From: an uncultured Peptococcaceae bacterium
GTDB taxonomy: Bacteria; Bacillota; Peptococcia; Peptococcales; Peptococcaceae
Reading direction: 5' to 3'
Length of the DNA stretch: 48,468 bases
Assembly (NCBI GenBank): GCA_937922955.1
Contig: CALAKO010000058.1
Location: forward strand, 1-48,468
Within the stretch, counting starts at the first letter, position 1; each line of letters opens with the position of its first letter. Made by a program: the position numbers and the translations under genes. Under the pieces are notes generated by a model. The model was not told where the DNA came from and made no database searches. It was given only the letters and a program-made list of their open reading frames with translations. Shown piece after piece: positions 7,895 through 16,103 of this stretch.

Positions 7895-9919
7895 ATGAAG
7901 TTGGAGCACTTTTATCAGATCATGAAGCGTTGCGCTGCAGTGCTTGTGCTGATAGCGATTGCATGTTCAATCTATGTAGGGGCTGTACGTATACAGGTTG
8001 AGCAAGATTATAAAACTGTAAACCTTTCTGTAAATGAATCGGATATCCGTTCTTTGGCAAACGCCAATGGAAAGACAACGGAAGAAATGCTGGACATCTT
8101 AAAAGATAAAGGTGTCAGCCAGGTGCTTTTTAAAGAAAGCACGATTGCCAGCTTGGAAAACGCTGGCGATTTGATGATTGCGCAAGGCGCGGATGTTCAG
8201 AATCTGAGTGTTTCAAGCAGTTTGCCTGCAAATTTGCCAATTAGTGAAACCAATTACTATTTGGTCGTGACTGATGATGCTTGGCGTGAACAGGTGCTGC
8301 GTGAAGTACCTGCAAAAATTAGCGGGGCTGTTGCTTATGATGATGGGGAATTGGGTGTTGTTACGGTACCAACAAGCATTGAAGCCACACAAAGCAATCA
8401 GAGTAAGGCTCAGTTGGCGTTTAGTGGCATTGGTGTAGGTTTTGATCAGGAATGGCTCAATACGGTTGCAAATGCAGGGTTTGATATTATTGCGCAGGTA
8501 AGCAGCTGGGAATCGCCAACAGACGAATCTTTGGAAATGTTGGCGGATGATATTAAAGCAGTGCCAAATCTCTGCATGTTGATGTTTAATGATAAATACA
8601 TTCCAGGTTATCCAGATCCTGATAAAATAGAAGTGTTCTATCAATTATTGCTTGATGAGAACGGCGATATTGTGGCACCACTGGGCCAGATTGAATTTAG
8701 CCCACAGGAAGGCTTCAATACATTGGCAAATTTGGCCGATAAAGATGTTGTACGACTTCACACCATTTCTAATGATGAAATGAGCAAATTTGAAGGCGAA
8801 ACCGGCGAATCAATGGATGCCGGTATTACAGAGGCCTTGGATCGTTGGGATTTGGCAGCACGTGAGCGCAATATGCGCGCACTCTTGGTGCGTTTCTTCA
8901 GCATTGACATGCCAGGCACCTATTATGAAAGCAATATGGCTTATTTGGATGCTCTCCATACTCAATTAGAAGACAATGGCTTTACTGTTGGCGGAGACGT
9001 TCAGGAAATGGCTTCCTTAGATATTCCGGCAGCGGTGCGTTTGTTGGTTGGTTTTGGCATTTGCGCCGGCTTTATGCTGTTGTTGTTGGAAATCGGCTTC
9101 CGTCGCTTGGCGTTGGCGGGATTTGTGCTTTCAGCTTTGGCGTGGGTTGGTATGTATGTGGTCAATCAGACACTGGCCATGCAGTTGATGGCCTTGGCTA
9201 GTGTCATTGAGTTCCCTATTTTATCCTGTCTATATTTCTTACCGCCGAAAAAAGATCTGTCGCTGCTGCAATCGATTGGCAGGCTGTTGGCATTGTGCGC
9301 GGTCAGCTTTATTGGTGCTGTGCTGATGGTTGGTGTGCTCAGTGATAAAGCGTTCATGCTTAAGCTCAGCTCGTTTATTGGCGTAAAGATTGCGCACGTT
9401 ATTCCAATTGTGGTGGTGCCATTTGTTCTTTATATTGTACGCGATAAGAAGCCGTTGAGTTTGTGCAAGTCTCTGCTGAATAAAGCATTGGATTATAAAT
9501 GGGCCATCGTTTTTGCTGTGGTTGCCGTTGCGTTAATGATTTACCTTTCCCGCACAGGCAACGAGAGTGGAGAAATTTCTGGTATTGAGGCAGCCATGCG
9601 TCAATTCCTTAATGATACCATGGGGGTTCGTCCGCGAAGCAAGGAATTCCTCATTGGTTATCCTGCAACCATCCTGTATTTGATGTATGCGGCTAAGCAT
9701 CGAGCTTTGTGGGTGCTGAGCATTCCACTGGTCATTGGTCAGATTTCCCTGGTCAATACTTATGCGCACATTCATACGCCGCTCTTGATTGCTTTACAGC
9801 GCAGCTTGAATGGTCTGATTCTGGGGATCATCGTTGCAGTGGTTGCAGTAGTGGTTGTTAAAGTTGGCCTTCGACTTTTTTATTGGGCCACAGATAAATT
9901 AATTAAACGAGAAGCATAG
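7895..9919 (+). CDS. DUF5693-type membrane protein
   Basis: This 674-residue protein has one N-terminal membrane segment (about residues 8-30), an extracellular domain to about residue 375, and then nine or so hydrophobic segments to near the end. I recognise it as the DUF5693 family, commonly found beside csaB in Firmicutes; its biochemical role is not established. GGAGGA before the ATG at 7895 sets the start; a TTG one codon earlier is possible. csaB follows 21 nt later, and the pair probably forms an operon for wall-polymer or surface-layer assembly. Confidence 0.75.
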   Translation: MKLEHFYQIMKRCAAVLVLIAIACSIYVGAVRIQVEQDYKTVNLSVNESDIRSLANANGKTTEEMLDILKDKGVSQVLFKESTIASLENAGDLMIAQGADVQNLSVSSSLPANLPISETNYYLVVTDDAWREQVLREVPAKISGAVAYDDGELGVVTVPTSIEATQSNQSKAQLAFSGIGVGFDQEWLNTVANAGFDIIAQVSSWESPTDESLEMLADDIKAVPNLCMLMFNDKYIPGYPDPDKIEVFYQLLLDENGDIVAPLGQIEFSPQEGFNTLANLADKDVVRLHTISNDEMSKFEGETGESMDAGITEALDRWDLAARERNMRALLVRFFSIDMPGTYYESNMAYLDALHTQLEDNGFTVGGDVQEMASLDIPAAVRLLVGFGICAGFMLLLLEIGFRRLALAGFVLSALAWVGMYVVNQTLAMQLMALASVIEFPILSCLYFLPPKKDLSLLQSIGRLLALCAVSFIGAVLMVGVLSDKAFMLKLSSFIGVKIAHVIPIVVVPFVLYIVRDKKPLSLCKSLLNKALDYKWAIVFAVVAVALMIYLSRTGNESGEISGIEAAMRQFLNDTMGVRPRSKEFLIGYPATILYLMYAAKHRALWVLSIPLVIGQISLVNTYAHIHTPLLIALQRSLNGLILGIIVAVVAVVVVKVGLRLFYWATDKLIKREA

Positions 9920-9940
9920 TATGTGAGGAGCGTTAAAGGA

Positions 9941-11032
9941 ATGGATACGAACCCGAACATCGTCATGAGTGGTTATTATGGTTTTCAAAATGCTGGCGAT
10001 GATGCTGTGTGCTACGCCATCATTGAAGCATTGCATCAAGAAATGCCAAAATGTAATATTACGGTTTTATCCAATGATCCTGAATTAACAGAGCATGTTT
10101 ACGGTGTTGCTGCAACGGATCGCTGGAAAGTGACCAATATTTGGCGCACATTGCGCAAAGCAGATTTGCTGGTGAGTGGTGGTGGCAGTCTGATTCAGGA
10201 TGTTACCAGTAAAAACAGCTGTCTCTATTATTTGGGCGTCATTTTTATGGCACAGTTGTTGCGCAAGCCCGTTGTCATTTATGGTCAGGGCTTGGGGCCT
10301 TTGGCTCTGCGTCGAAATCGCTTTTTGACAAAATGCGCGTTCAATCGTGCAAAGGCGATCTATGTGCGTGATGAAGAATCCCATGCGCTGTTGCGAGAGA
10401 TTGGCGTGAAGGCACCGGTTCAGGTTGCACCAGATCCGGTGCTTGGGATTGATAATGAAGTGGTGGATACGGAAAAAGGTGGCGTGCTTTTACAAGAGCT
10501 GGGCTACGATGGCGAGAAACCACTGGCGTTGATGGCACTGCGTGATTGGGGCGGAAAAGATCTGGTGCATGAATTTGCGGCTTTAGGAGACTATCTCTGT
10601 GATCAGGGGTATGCTGTTGGTCTGCTTGCCATGCATGTGGATCAGGACGATGCCATTGCAAAAGCGGTGGATGCTCATATGCGCGGGAATTCTTTTGTTA
10701 TTGCGGGAGCGTACGATACACCAACGCTATTTTCGATCTTTGATAATGCTTCTATGGTTGTTGGCATGCGATTGCATTCGCTCATTATTGGTGCTGCACT
10801 GGATAAACAGGTCATGGCGATCAGTTATGATCCAAAAGTGGATTCTTTTATGAAGATGATCCATAATCCCCATTGTGTGTCTTTGAACAAAGTGAGTGAA
10901 GTTGTGCTCAAAGAGACAGCAACGTCCTGTTTTGAAGAAACGAAGCCAGAGGTTGCGCACCGCGTGCGTACGCTCAAGCGTCTCTGCCACACTCCTGCAA
11001 GTAACTGCCATGAAATTCTCTTGCATCATTGA
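9941..11032 (+). CDS. csaB: Polysaccharide pyruvyl transferase CsaB
   Basis: CsaB adds pyruvyl ketals from phosphoenolpyruvate to a secondary wall polysaccharide. In Gram-positive bacteria this is the anchor for SLH-domain surface proteins. The 363-residue protein matches the family: MSGYYGFQNAGDDA at the N-terminus, LVSGGGSLIQDVTS, YGQGLGPL, YVRDEES, then AGAYDTPTLFSIF and VGMRLHSLIIGAA near the C-terminus. A GTG at 9923 is possible, but the ATG at 9941 lies 10 nt after GGAG and gives the usual N-terminus. No SLH protein is in this window. Confidence 0.92.
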   Translation: MDTNPNIVMSGYYGFQNAGDDAVCYAIIEALHQEMPKCNITVLSNDPELTEHVYGVAATDRWKVTNIWRTLRKADLLVSGGGSLIQDVTSKNSCLYYLGVIFMAQLLRKPVVIYGQGLGPLALRRNRFLTKCAFNRAKAIYVRDEESHALLREIGVKAPVQVAPDPVLGIDNEVVDTEKGGVLLQELGYDGEKPLALMALRDWGGKDLVHEFAALGDYLCDQGYAVGLLAMHVDQDDAIAKAVDAHMRGNSFVIAGAYDTPTLFSIFDNASMVVGMRLHSLIIGAALDKQVMAISYDPKVDSFMKMIHNPHCVSLNKVSEVVLKETATSCFEETKPEVAHRVRTLKRLCHTPASNCHEILLHH

Positions 11033-11044
11033 TGCAGATTATGC

Positions 11045-11073
11045 TTGAAATTCGCGATTATGCTCTTTACAAT
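11045..11073 (+). promoter_or_regulatory. Promoter before the TagO/WecA-type gene
   Basis: TTGAAA (11045-11050), 17 bp, TACAAT (11068-11073). A perfect inverted repeat overlaps the -10 box (see the next feature). Confidence 0.6.
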
Positions 11074-11083
11074 AATAAAGAGC
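11062..11083. promoter_or_regulatory. Palindrome overlapping the -10 box
   Basis: GCTCTTTA and TAAAGAGC form 8-bp perfect arms around CAATAA. The site covers the -10 and the expected transcription start. It could be an operator or a 5' hairpin. Confidence 0.45.
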
Positions 11084-11119
11084 GAGTAATAGTTAATTAT
11101 TATATATGGAAGTGATTGT

Positions 11120-12154
11120 GTGGTTAAAGAGTTGCTGTTGGTCACCATCTGCGCTTTCGCATTGACAACATTTCTGGTGCCAATTGTAAAATTGTTGGCA
11201 GTGCATGTTGGTGCGGTGGATAAGCCTAATGCGCGCAAGGTACATCATAAGATCATGCCGCGTATGGGTGGACTGGCGATATACGGTGCGTTCTGGGTTG
11301 TCGTATTTACGTTCTATCCCTTTACTCAGTCGTTGATGGCATTTTTTATCGGTGCAACCATGCTGATTTTTGTTGGGATCGTGGACGACATTACAGATAT
11401 GCCAGCTAAATTGAAATTGCTGGGGCAGATCATTGCCGCCTGCATTGTGACGTTTGGCGGTATCCGTATTGATTTTGTGACCAGCATGTTTGGTGAAGCA
11501 GCCATGACAACGCTGGATTTGCTCAGTGTGCCGGTCAGTGTCATATGGATTGTTGCCATTATCAACGCCGTTAACTTGATCGATGGTTTAGACGGTTTGG
11601 CCGCTGGTGTCAGTGGAATCAGTGCCGCTACCTTGGCCATCTGTGCCTTATTGAATGGCACTGGCAACATCGCTGTATTATGTTTTACATTGGTGGGGGC
11701 CTGCTTGGGCTTTCTCATTTACAATTTTCATCCAGCATCAATTTTTATGGGTGATACCGGATCTATGTTTTTAGGGTATACGTTGGCAGTGTTATCCATT
11801 ATGGGGACTGCAAAAGGTGTCACCTTTGTTTCTGTTTTTATACCAATTCTGGCTTTAGGAATTCCAATCTTTGATACATTGTTTGCGATTTTACGACGAA
11901 TGATGGAAAATAAACCGATCATGGAAGCAGACAAAGGGCATCTGCACCATCGATTGATGGCGCGAGGACTGAGTCATCGCGGCACGGTGCTTATGATTTA
12001 TGCCATTAGTGTGGGATTATCCATTTGTGCTATTGTGGTCAATGAACTAACGAGTGAACGTGGATTTGTCGTTGTTGTGTTAGTTGTTACGGTGCTGCTG
12101 ATTGGTGCAAACAAGATCGGTATTCTCGGCAGTAAAACAAAAAAGGATAAATAA
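11120..12154 (+). CDS. Undecaprenyl-phosphate sugar-1-phosphate transferase (MraY/WecA/TagO family)
   Basis: This polytopic protein of 344 residues with about 10-11 membrane segments transfers a sugar-1-phosphate, usually GlcNAc-1-P, to undecaprenyl phosphate. That is the first step of wall teichoic acid or secondary wall polysaccharide synthesis. Family motifs are all present: RKVHHKIMPRMGG, the Mg-binding VDDITD, NAVNLIDGLDGLA, IFMGDTGSMFLG and the HLHHRL loop. Start is GTG at 11120 after GGAAG. The RKVH and HxHHR motifs favour the TagO/WecA branch over MraY. The csaB gene upstream fits a shared polymer. Confidence 0.9.
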   Translation: MVKELLLVTICAFALTTFLVPIVKLLAVHVGAVDKPNARKVHHKIMPRMGGLAIYGAFWVVVFTFYPFTQSLMAFFIGATMLIFVGIVDDITDMPAKLKLLGQIIAACIVTFGGIRIDFVTSMFGEAAMTTLDLLSVPVSVIWIVAIINAVNLIDGLDGLAAGVSGISAATLAICALLNGTGNIAVLCFTLVGACLGFLIYNFHPASIFMGDTGSMFLGYTLAVLSIMGTAKGVTFVSVFIPILALGIPIFDTLFAILRRMMENKPIMEADKGHLHHRLMARGLSHRGTVLMIYAISVGLSICAIVVNELTSERGFVVVVLVVTVLLIGANKIGILGSKTKKDK

Positions 12155-12184
12155 AAGTAAACCGAAAAGGAGCGAATCATTAAG

Positions 12185-12730
12185 ATGACAAAGAAAAATA
12201 TCCTTATTGCCGTTCTGGGGGCTGTTGTGCTTGGGGCAATTTTGGGTTTGCTGATTGGCTTGATTGGCGGATTCTTCACATCGACTGATGAAACAGTGTC
12301 GGCCAATACAGAAAGTCGTACAACAGTTGAGGAAGAAAAGGCCAAACAAGAGGAAGAAGACAAAGCGGCCGAAGAAGCGGCCAAGAATGTCGTAGCGGAT
12401 GAAAATAGCGATTCTTCCGATAGCAGTGACAGCACATCCGATAGTGCCGATAAAGATTCAAGCAATGATGAAAACAGCAACTCATCCAGCAGTAAAAACG
12501 ATTCAGACAGCAGTCAGAATACTGATAATGCCATGGGCACAGGTACCGTTGCAACGGGTGGCTCCGGCTTGAACTTGCGTGCTTCTGATAGTACAGATAG
12601 TAACATCATTGGCAGCCTTAACAACGGAGCAACATTGACCATTATTGGAGAAAGCAACGGGATGTATCAGGTACAGACCTCTGACGGCCTGACTGGTTGG
12701 GTATCTTCACAGTATGTAACCATGAACTAA
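12185..12730 (+). CDS. Membrane-anchored SH3b-domain protein
   Basis: This 181-residue protein has one N-terminal membrane segment (about residues 7-30), a charged Glu/Lys/Ala helical stretch, and a long Ser/Asp-rich low-complexity linker (about residues 76-117). A bacterial SH3 domain follows at the C-terminus (GSGLNLRASDST, then NNGATLTIIGES, GLTGWVSSQYV). It probably sits outside the membrane and binds peptidoglycan or a wall polymer. It follows the TagO-type gene by 30 nt and may be cotranscribed. The substrate is unknown. Confidence 0.85.
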   Translation: MTKKNILIAVLGAVVLGAILGLLIGLIGGFFTSTDETVSANTESRTTVEEEKAKQEEEDKAAEEAAKNVVADENSDSSDSSDSTSDSADKDSSNDENSNSSSSKNDSDSSQNTDNAMGTGTVATGGSGLNLRASDSTDSNIIGSLNNGATLTIIGESNGMYQVQTSDGLTGWVSSQYVTMN

Positions 12731-12768
12731 TTGGTTAATGGTTAATAAATATTTAGGAGGACGTAAAT

Positions 12769-12981
12769 ATGAATCAAAATGAAAAATTCTCTTATGATGA
12801 TGATGCAGTACTGATCATGGATGAAGCTGTTGCAGCTCAGAGCTATGACACCGTTCAGAAAGCTGTTTGCGGTGTTCTGGGTGTCATCGGCGTAGCCATG
12901 GTTGTTACCTTCTTTAAGAGTGCGAAAGCTCGTCGCCTTGCTAAAAAGCAGGCAAAGAAACTCGCTCGTCGCTACAGATAA
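12769..12981 (+). CDS. Small basic membrane protein
   Basis: This 70-residue protein has an acidic N-terminus (EKFSYDDDAVLIMDEA), one hydrophobic segment (about residues 29-48), and a very basic tail rich in Lys, Arg and Ala ending RRYR. TAGGAGG is placed well before the ATG. The tail should lie in the cytosol and could touch nucleic acid or lipid head groups. I do not recognise the family. It follows the SH3b gene by 38 nt and is closed by a strong terminator, so it is likely the last gene of that unit. Confidence 0.72.
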   Translation: MNQNEKFSYDDDAVLIMDEAVAAQSYDTVQKAVCGVLGVIGVAMVVTFFKSAKARRLAKKQAKKLARRYR

Positions 12982-13008
12982 TCGGTATCGACAGATAGCG
13001 TAAGAATA

Positions 13009-13054
13009 AAAACACGTGTCATGTTCCAAACTGGGGCAGGACACGTGTTTTTTT
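13009..13054 (+). terminator. Intrinsic terminator after the small membrane protein gene
   Basis: AACACGTGTC (13011-13020) and GACACGTGTT (13040-13049) pair perfectly, and a run of T follows. Confidence 0.92.
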
Positions 13055-13091
13055 AATGACTGGTTATTTATAAATGATATATCCCAGAGAA

Positions 13092-13121
13092 TTGACGGAT
13101 GTGCAGCGTGTTTTCTAAAAT
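13092..13121 (+). promoter_or_regulatory. Promoter of the flavoprotein gene
   Basis: TTGACG (13092-13097), 18 bp, TAAAAT (13116-13121), 30 bp before the start codon. Confidence 0.6.
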
Positions 13122-13151
13122 AAAAGAAACAACTACATGGAGGTTCTTGTT

Positions 13152-15098
13152 ATGAAACGCTCATTCCCTCATCTCTGCAGCCCAATCACCCTGGGGAAGG
13201 TGACCTTCCGTAACAGAATGTTTGCGGCACCAATGGGCAGCACAGATATTACTGCGGACTGCGGCATAGGTCCACGCACACCAGGGTTTTACGAACTGCG
13301 CGCCAAAGGTGGTGCGGCAGCGGTTACTGCCAGCGAATTGGTCGTTCATCCGGAAACCGATGGCTCGCACATGCTGCATCTCGATTTACAGACACCTGGC
13401 CTCTTAGCTGGCTTTACCTATCTTGCTGATGGCATTAAACGACACGGTGCGGTGCCAAGTGTGGAATTGTCTCATTCTGGCCAATATGCCGGTACGTATC
13501 TCGTCGATAAAGATAAAAAAGCAGGTCTTTGTCAATACGGCCCAAGTGATGCTACCCGCCCAGATGGCATTCCGGTTAAAGCGCTGACAAAAGAACAGAT
13601 TGCCGACATTGTTAAAGCATATGGTGATCGTGCCGCTCTGGCAAAACGGGCCGGCTTTGAAATGGTGATGGTTCACGGCGGACACAGTTGGCTCATTAAT
13701 CAATTCCTTTCACCATATTTCAATCATCGAACCGACGAATATGGCGGCAGCCTGGAAAACAGACTGCGTTTTGCTCGTGAAGTGTTGCAAAGTGTGCGCG
13801 ACACCGTTGGACCAGGCTTCCCAATTGAATTCCGCATGAGCGGTTCTGAGCTCTTTGAAGGCGGCTATGATCTTGAAGAAGGATGCCGCATTGCACAGGG
13901 TGTGGAAGACCTTGTCGATCTGATTCATGTCTCTGCGGGCTCTTATCAGTTTGGATTCTTTAAGACTCATCCATCCATGTTTTCTGATCATGGCTGCAAC
14001 GTTTATTTGGCAGCGGAAATTAAAAAACATGTCCATGTGCCTGTTGCCACCATTGGCGCGCTCAACGATCCAGCGCAAATGGAAGAAATCATTGCCAGCG
14101 GCAAAGCCGATGTCGTTGAAATGGCGCGCGCCCTGCTCGCTGATCCAGAACTGCCAAATAAAGTGATGGCCGATCGTCCGGAAGAGGTTGTTCACTGCCT
14201 GCGTTGTTTTGCCTGCATGGCAGAGCGTCCAACCACTCAGACACGCCGCTGTGCTGTTAATCCTCGCATTGGCCGCGAACTGGAAGGCATGGACATCACC
14301 CCTGCCCGCAAAGCAAAGCGTGTTCTTGTTGCCGGAGGCGGCGTTGCTGGTATGGAAGCTGCCCTTGTTGCGGCACAGCGTGGCCATGATGTTACTCTTT
14401 GCGAAGCCAGTGCAGAACTTGGCGGCATTCTCAAAGAAGAACAGGCTATTCCATTTAAATACGAAATGTACGAACTTGGCCTTACTCTTGAAACTCTTCT
14501 GCGCAAAGAAGGGGTCAAGGTCTGCCTCAACACGCCGGTCACTGCAGAGTTTGCCGAAAATTTTGCGGCCGACGCCCTCATCGTGGCGGTTGGTTCTACG
14601 CCAATCGACTTGCCACTGCCAGGCAAAGACACCAATACCGTCATTCTTGTGAATGATTACTATCTCAAAGGCGACCAGCTCACCGACAACGTCGTCGTTA
14701 TGGGTGGTGGGCTTGCCGGCTGCGAATTGGCGGTACACCTCGGTCAACAGGGAAAAACCGTTCATCTTGTAGAAATGCGTGACTCTCTTGCAGTGGACTG
14801 CAACATTCGCCAGCGTCCGATCCTCATGCAGATGGTTGACAAATACGTGCAGGTGCACACTGGCTGTGCCGGTAAAGAAATCACCCCAGAAGGGCTGCGC
14901 TGTGAAACGGCCGCTGGGGAGCAGATTCTTGTTCCTGGTACCAGCATTGTTATGGCCGTTGGTCAGCGCGCCAACACCAAAGCCGTTGATGCTCTCCGCG
15001 ATGGCGCCCCATTTGTGCGCATCATTGGTGACTGTCAGCGCCCATCCAACATTCTCAATGCCATGTATGCTGCCTATCATGCAGCTTTGGACATTTAA
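13152..15098 (+). CDS. Old-yellow-enzyme-type Fe-S flavoprotein oxidoreductase
   Basis: This 648-residue enzyme has the build of 2,4-dienoyl-CoA reductase, BaiCD/BaiH and related NADH:flavin reductases. An FMN-binding TIM barrel covers about residues 1-340, with RNRMFAAPMGS, the HGGHSWLINQFLSP active-site loop and NHRTDEYGGS. Cysteines for a 4Fe-4S cluster follow at C349, C352, C355 and C367. An FAD/NAD domain comes last, with dinucleotide motifs GGGVAGMEAA and GGGLAGCELA. It reduces an activated C=C bond with NAD(P)H. The substrate is unknown. The internal GGAGG at 13139 favours the ATG at 13152 over that at 13137. Confidence 0.9.
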   Translation: MKRSFPHLCSPITLGKVTFRNRMFAAPMGSTDITADCGIGPRTPGFYELRAKGGAAAVTASELVVHPETDGSHMLHLDLQTPGLLAGFTYLADGIKRHGAVPSVELSHSGQYAGTYLVDKDKKAGLCQYGPSDATRPDGIPVKALTKEQIADIVKAYGDRAALAKRAGFEMVMVHGGHSWLINQFLSPYFNHRTDEYGGSLENRLRFAREVLQSVRDTVGPGFPIEFRMSGSELFEGGYDLEEGCRIAQGVEDLVDLIHVSAGSYQFGFFKTHPSMFSDHGCNVYLAAEIKKHVHVPVATIGALNDPAQMEEIIASGKADVVEMARALLADPELPNKVMADRPEEVVHCLRCFACMAERPTTQTRRCAVNPRIGRELEGMDITPARKAKRVLVAGGGVAGMEAALVAAQRGHDVTLCEASAELGGILKEEQAIPFKYEMYELGLTLETLLRKEGVKVCLNTPVTAEFAENFAADALIVAVGSTPIDLPLPGKDTNTVILVNDYYLKGDQLTDNVVVMGGGLAGCELAVHLGQQGKTVHLVEMRDSLAVDCNIRQRPILMQMVDKYVQVHTGCAGKEITPEGLRCETAAGEQILVPGTSIVMAVGQRANTKAVDALRDGAPFVRIIGDCQRPSNILNAMYAAYHAALDI

Positions 15099-15105
15099 TT
15101 ACACA

Positions 15106-15137
15106 AAGAAGGAAGCTCTTCCGAGCTTCCTTCTTTT
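15106..15137 (+). terminator. Intrinsic terminator after the flavoprotein gene
   Basis: AAGAAGGAAGCTC and GAGCTTCCTTCTT form a 13-bp perfect stem with a TTCC loop and a short T tail. Confidence 0.92.
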
Positions 15138-15225
15138 GCATTGCTGTGAGGGAGCCATGGAACGATCTTGATCCACATTAATGGGCGTGGTATATTTTTG
15201 AAAACAATGGAAAGGAGATCGTGCG

Positions 15226-15738
15226 ATGAATATTCGTGAAGAACGCATTGAAGATTATCCAGCAGTTTATGCGCTAATAAAAGAGGCATTTGCGACAGCG
15301 GAACACAGTGATGGCAATGAGCAGGATCTGGTTGTGGCGCTGAGAAGCAACAAAGAGGCTTTTCTGCCAGCGTTGTCATTGGTGGCGGAGCAGGAAGGCG
15401 AGATCGTGGGCCACATTCTGTTCACAAAAGCAAAGGTGGCGGATGATGATGTGCTGGTTCTGGCTCCTCTGTCTGTTAAGCCGTCCTGCCAGCGGCAAGG
15501 GATTGGCCAGGCGCTGATTCAAGAAGGCCATCGCGTTGCACAGGAAAAGGGCTTTAGATATTCGGTTGTGTTGGGCAGTGCCGATTATTATCCGAAAATG
15601 GGTTATGTGCCTGCAGTGAATTTTGGCATACAGACTCCCGAAGGCATACCGCCGGAAAACTTTATGGCCATCGCGCTGCAGTCGAATGCTCCGAGACTAA
15701 ATGGTCCGATAACTTATGCAAAAGAATTTGGATTGTAG
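15226..15738 (+). CDS. GNAT-family N-acetyltransferase (YhbS-like)
   Basis: This 170-residue protein has the GNAT fold. The acetyl-CoA pyrophosphate loop is CQRQGIGQALIQEG, preceded by the LAPLSV strand and followed by LGSADYYPKMGYVPA, a block typical of YhbS-like members. The N-terminal IREERIEDYPAVYALI is also typical. The ATG at 15226 follows AAAGGAGAT. The acceptor is not known. It is a single gene between terminators. Confidence 0.88.
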   Translation: MNIREERIEDYPAVYALIKEAFATAEHSDGNEQDLVVALRSNKEAFLPALSLVAEQEGEIVGHILFTKAKVADDDVLVLAPLSVKPSCQRQGIGQALIQEGHRVAQEKGFRYSVVLGSADYYPKMGYVPAVNFGIQTPEGIPPENFMAIALQSNAPRLNGPITYAKEFGL

Positions 15739-15763
15739 AACGACAAAGGCTGACGCTCAAATA

Positions 15764-15803
15764 AAAAATGCTCACACCACCGTTTGGTGATGCGAGCATT
15801 TTT
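15764..15803. terminator. Bidirectional terminator between the GNAT gene and tRNA-Ala
   Basis: AAAAATGCTC and GAGCATTTTT arms enclose an inner CACCA/TGGTG stem. It serves the plus-strand GNAT gene and the minus-strand tRNA. Confidence 0.88.
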
Positions 15804-15808
15804 ATTTA

Positions 15809-15881
<73 letters not shown>

Positions 15882-15894
15882 AGATACGACTATT

Positions 15895-15923
15895 ATGATA
15901 CACGAATTGATAGTGATTTGCAA
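15895..15923 (-). promoter_or_regulatory. Promoter of tRNA-Ala
   Basis: On the minus strand, TTGCAA, 17 bp and TATCAT lie 14 bp upstream of the tRNA. Confidence 0.75.
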
Positions 15924-16012
15924 GGATTTTGTCAGTAATGGGAACGATAAATGAAAAAATGTTTCTTTCGCTGATTTATTTCCAGATTGTAATGGTTACA
16001 GACTAGTCAGCT

Positions 16013-16041
16013 TTGTGAATTTTGTATATAATATTTATAAT
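16013..16041 (+). promoter_or_regulatory. Promoter before the DD-carboxypeptidase-like gene
   Basis: TTGTGA (16013-16018), 17 bp, TATAAT (16036-16041). Confidence 0.65.
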
Positions 16042-16103
16042 TGTGAGCTTTATTTTTCAAGATAAATCCTTATTTTTATGTGATCACAAGGAGTGAGCGT
16101 TTA

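Noticed and set aside
12400..12530. Short tandem DNA repeat in the SH3b gene
   Set aside because: It is a Ser/Asp-rich low-complexity linker with varied codons, normal for surface proteins.
13710..15080. A 456-codon open frame on the minus strand over the flavoprotein gene
   Set aside because: The plus-strand product has complete FMN, Fe-S and FAD motifs. The reverse frame reads as a shadow.
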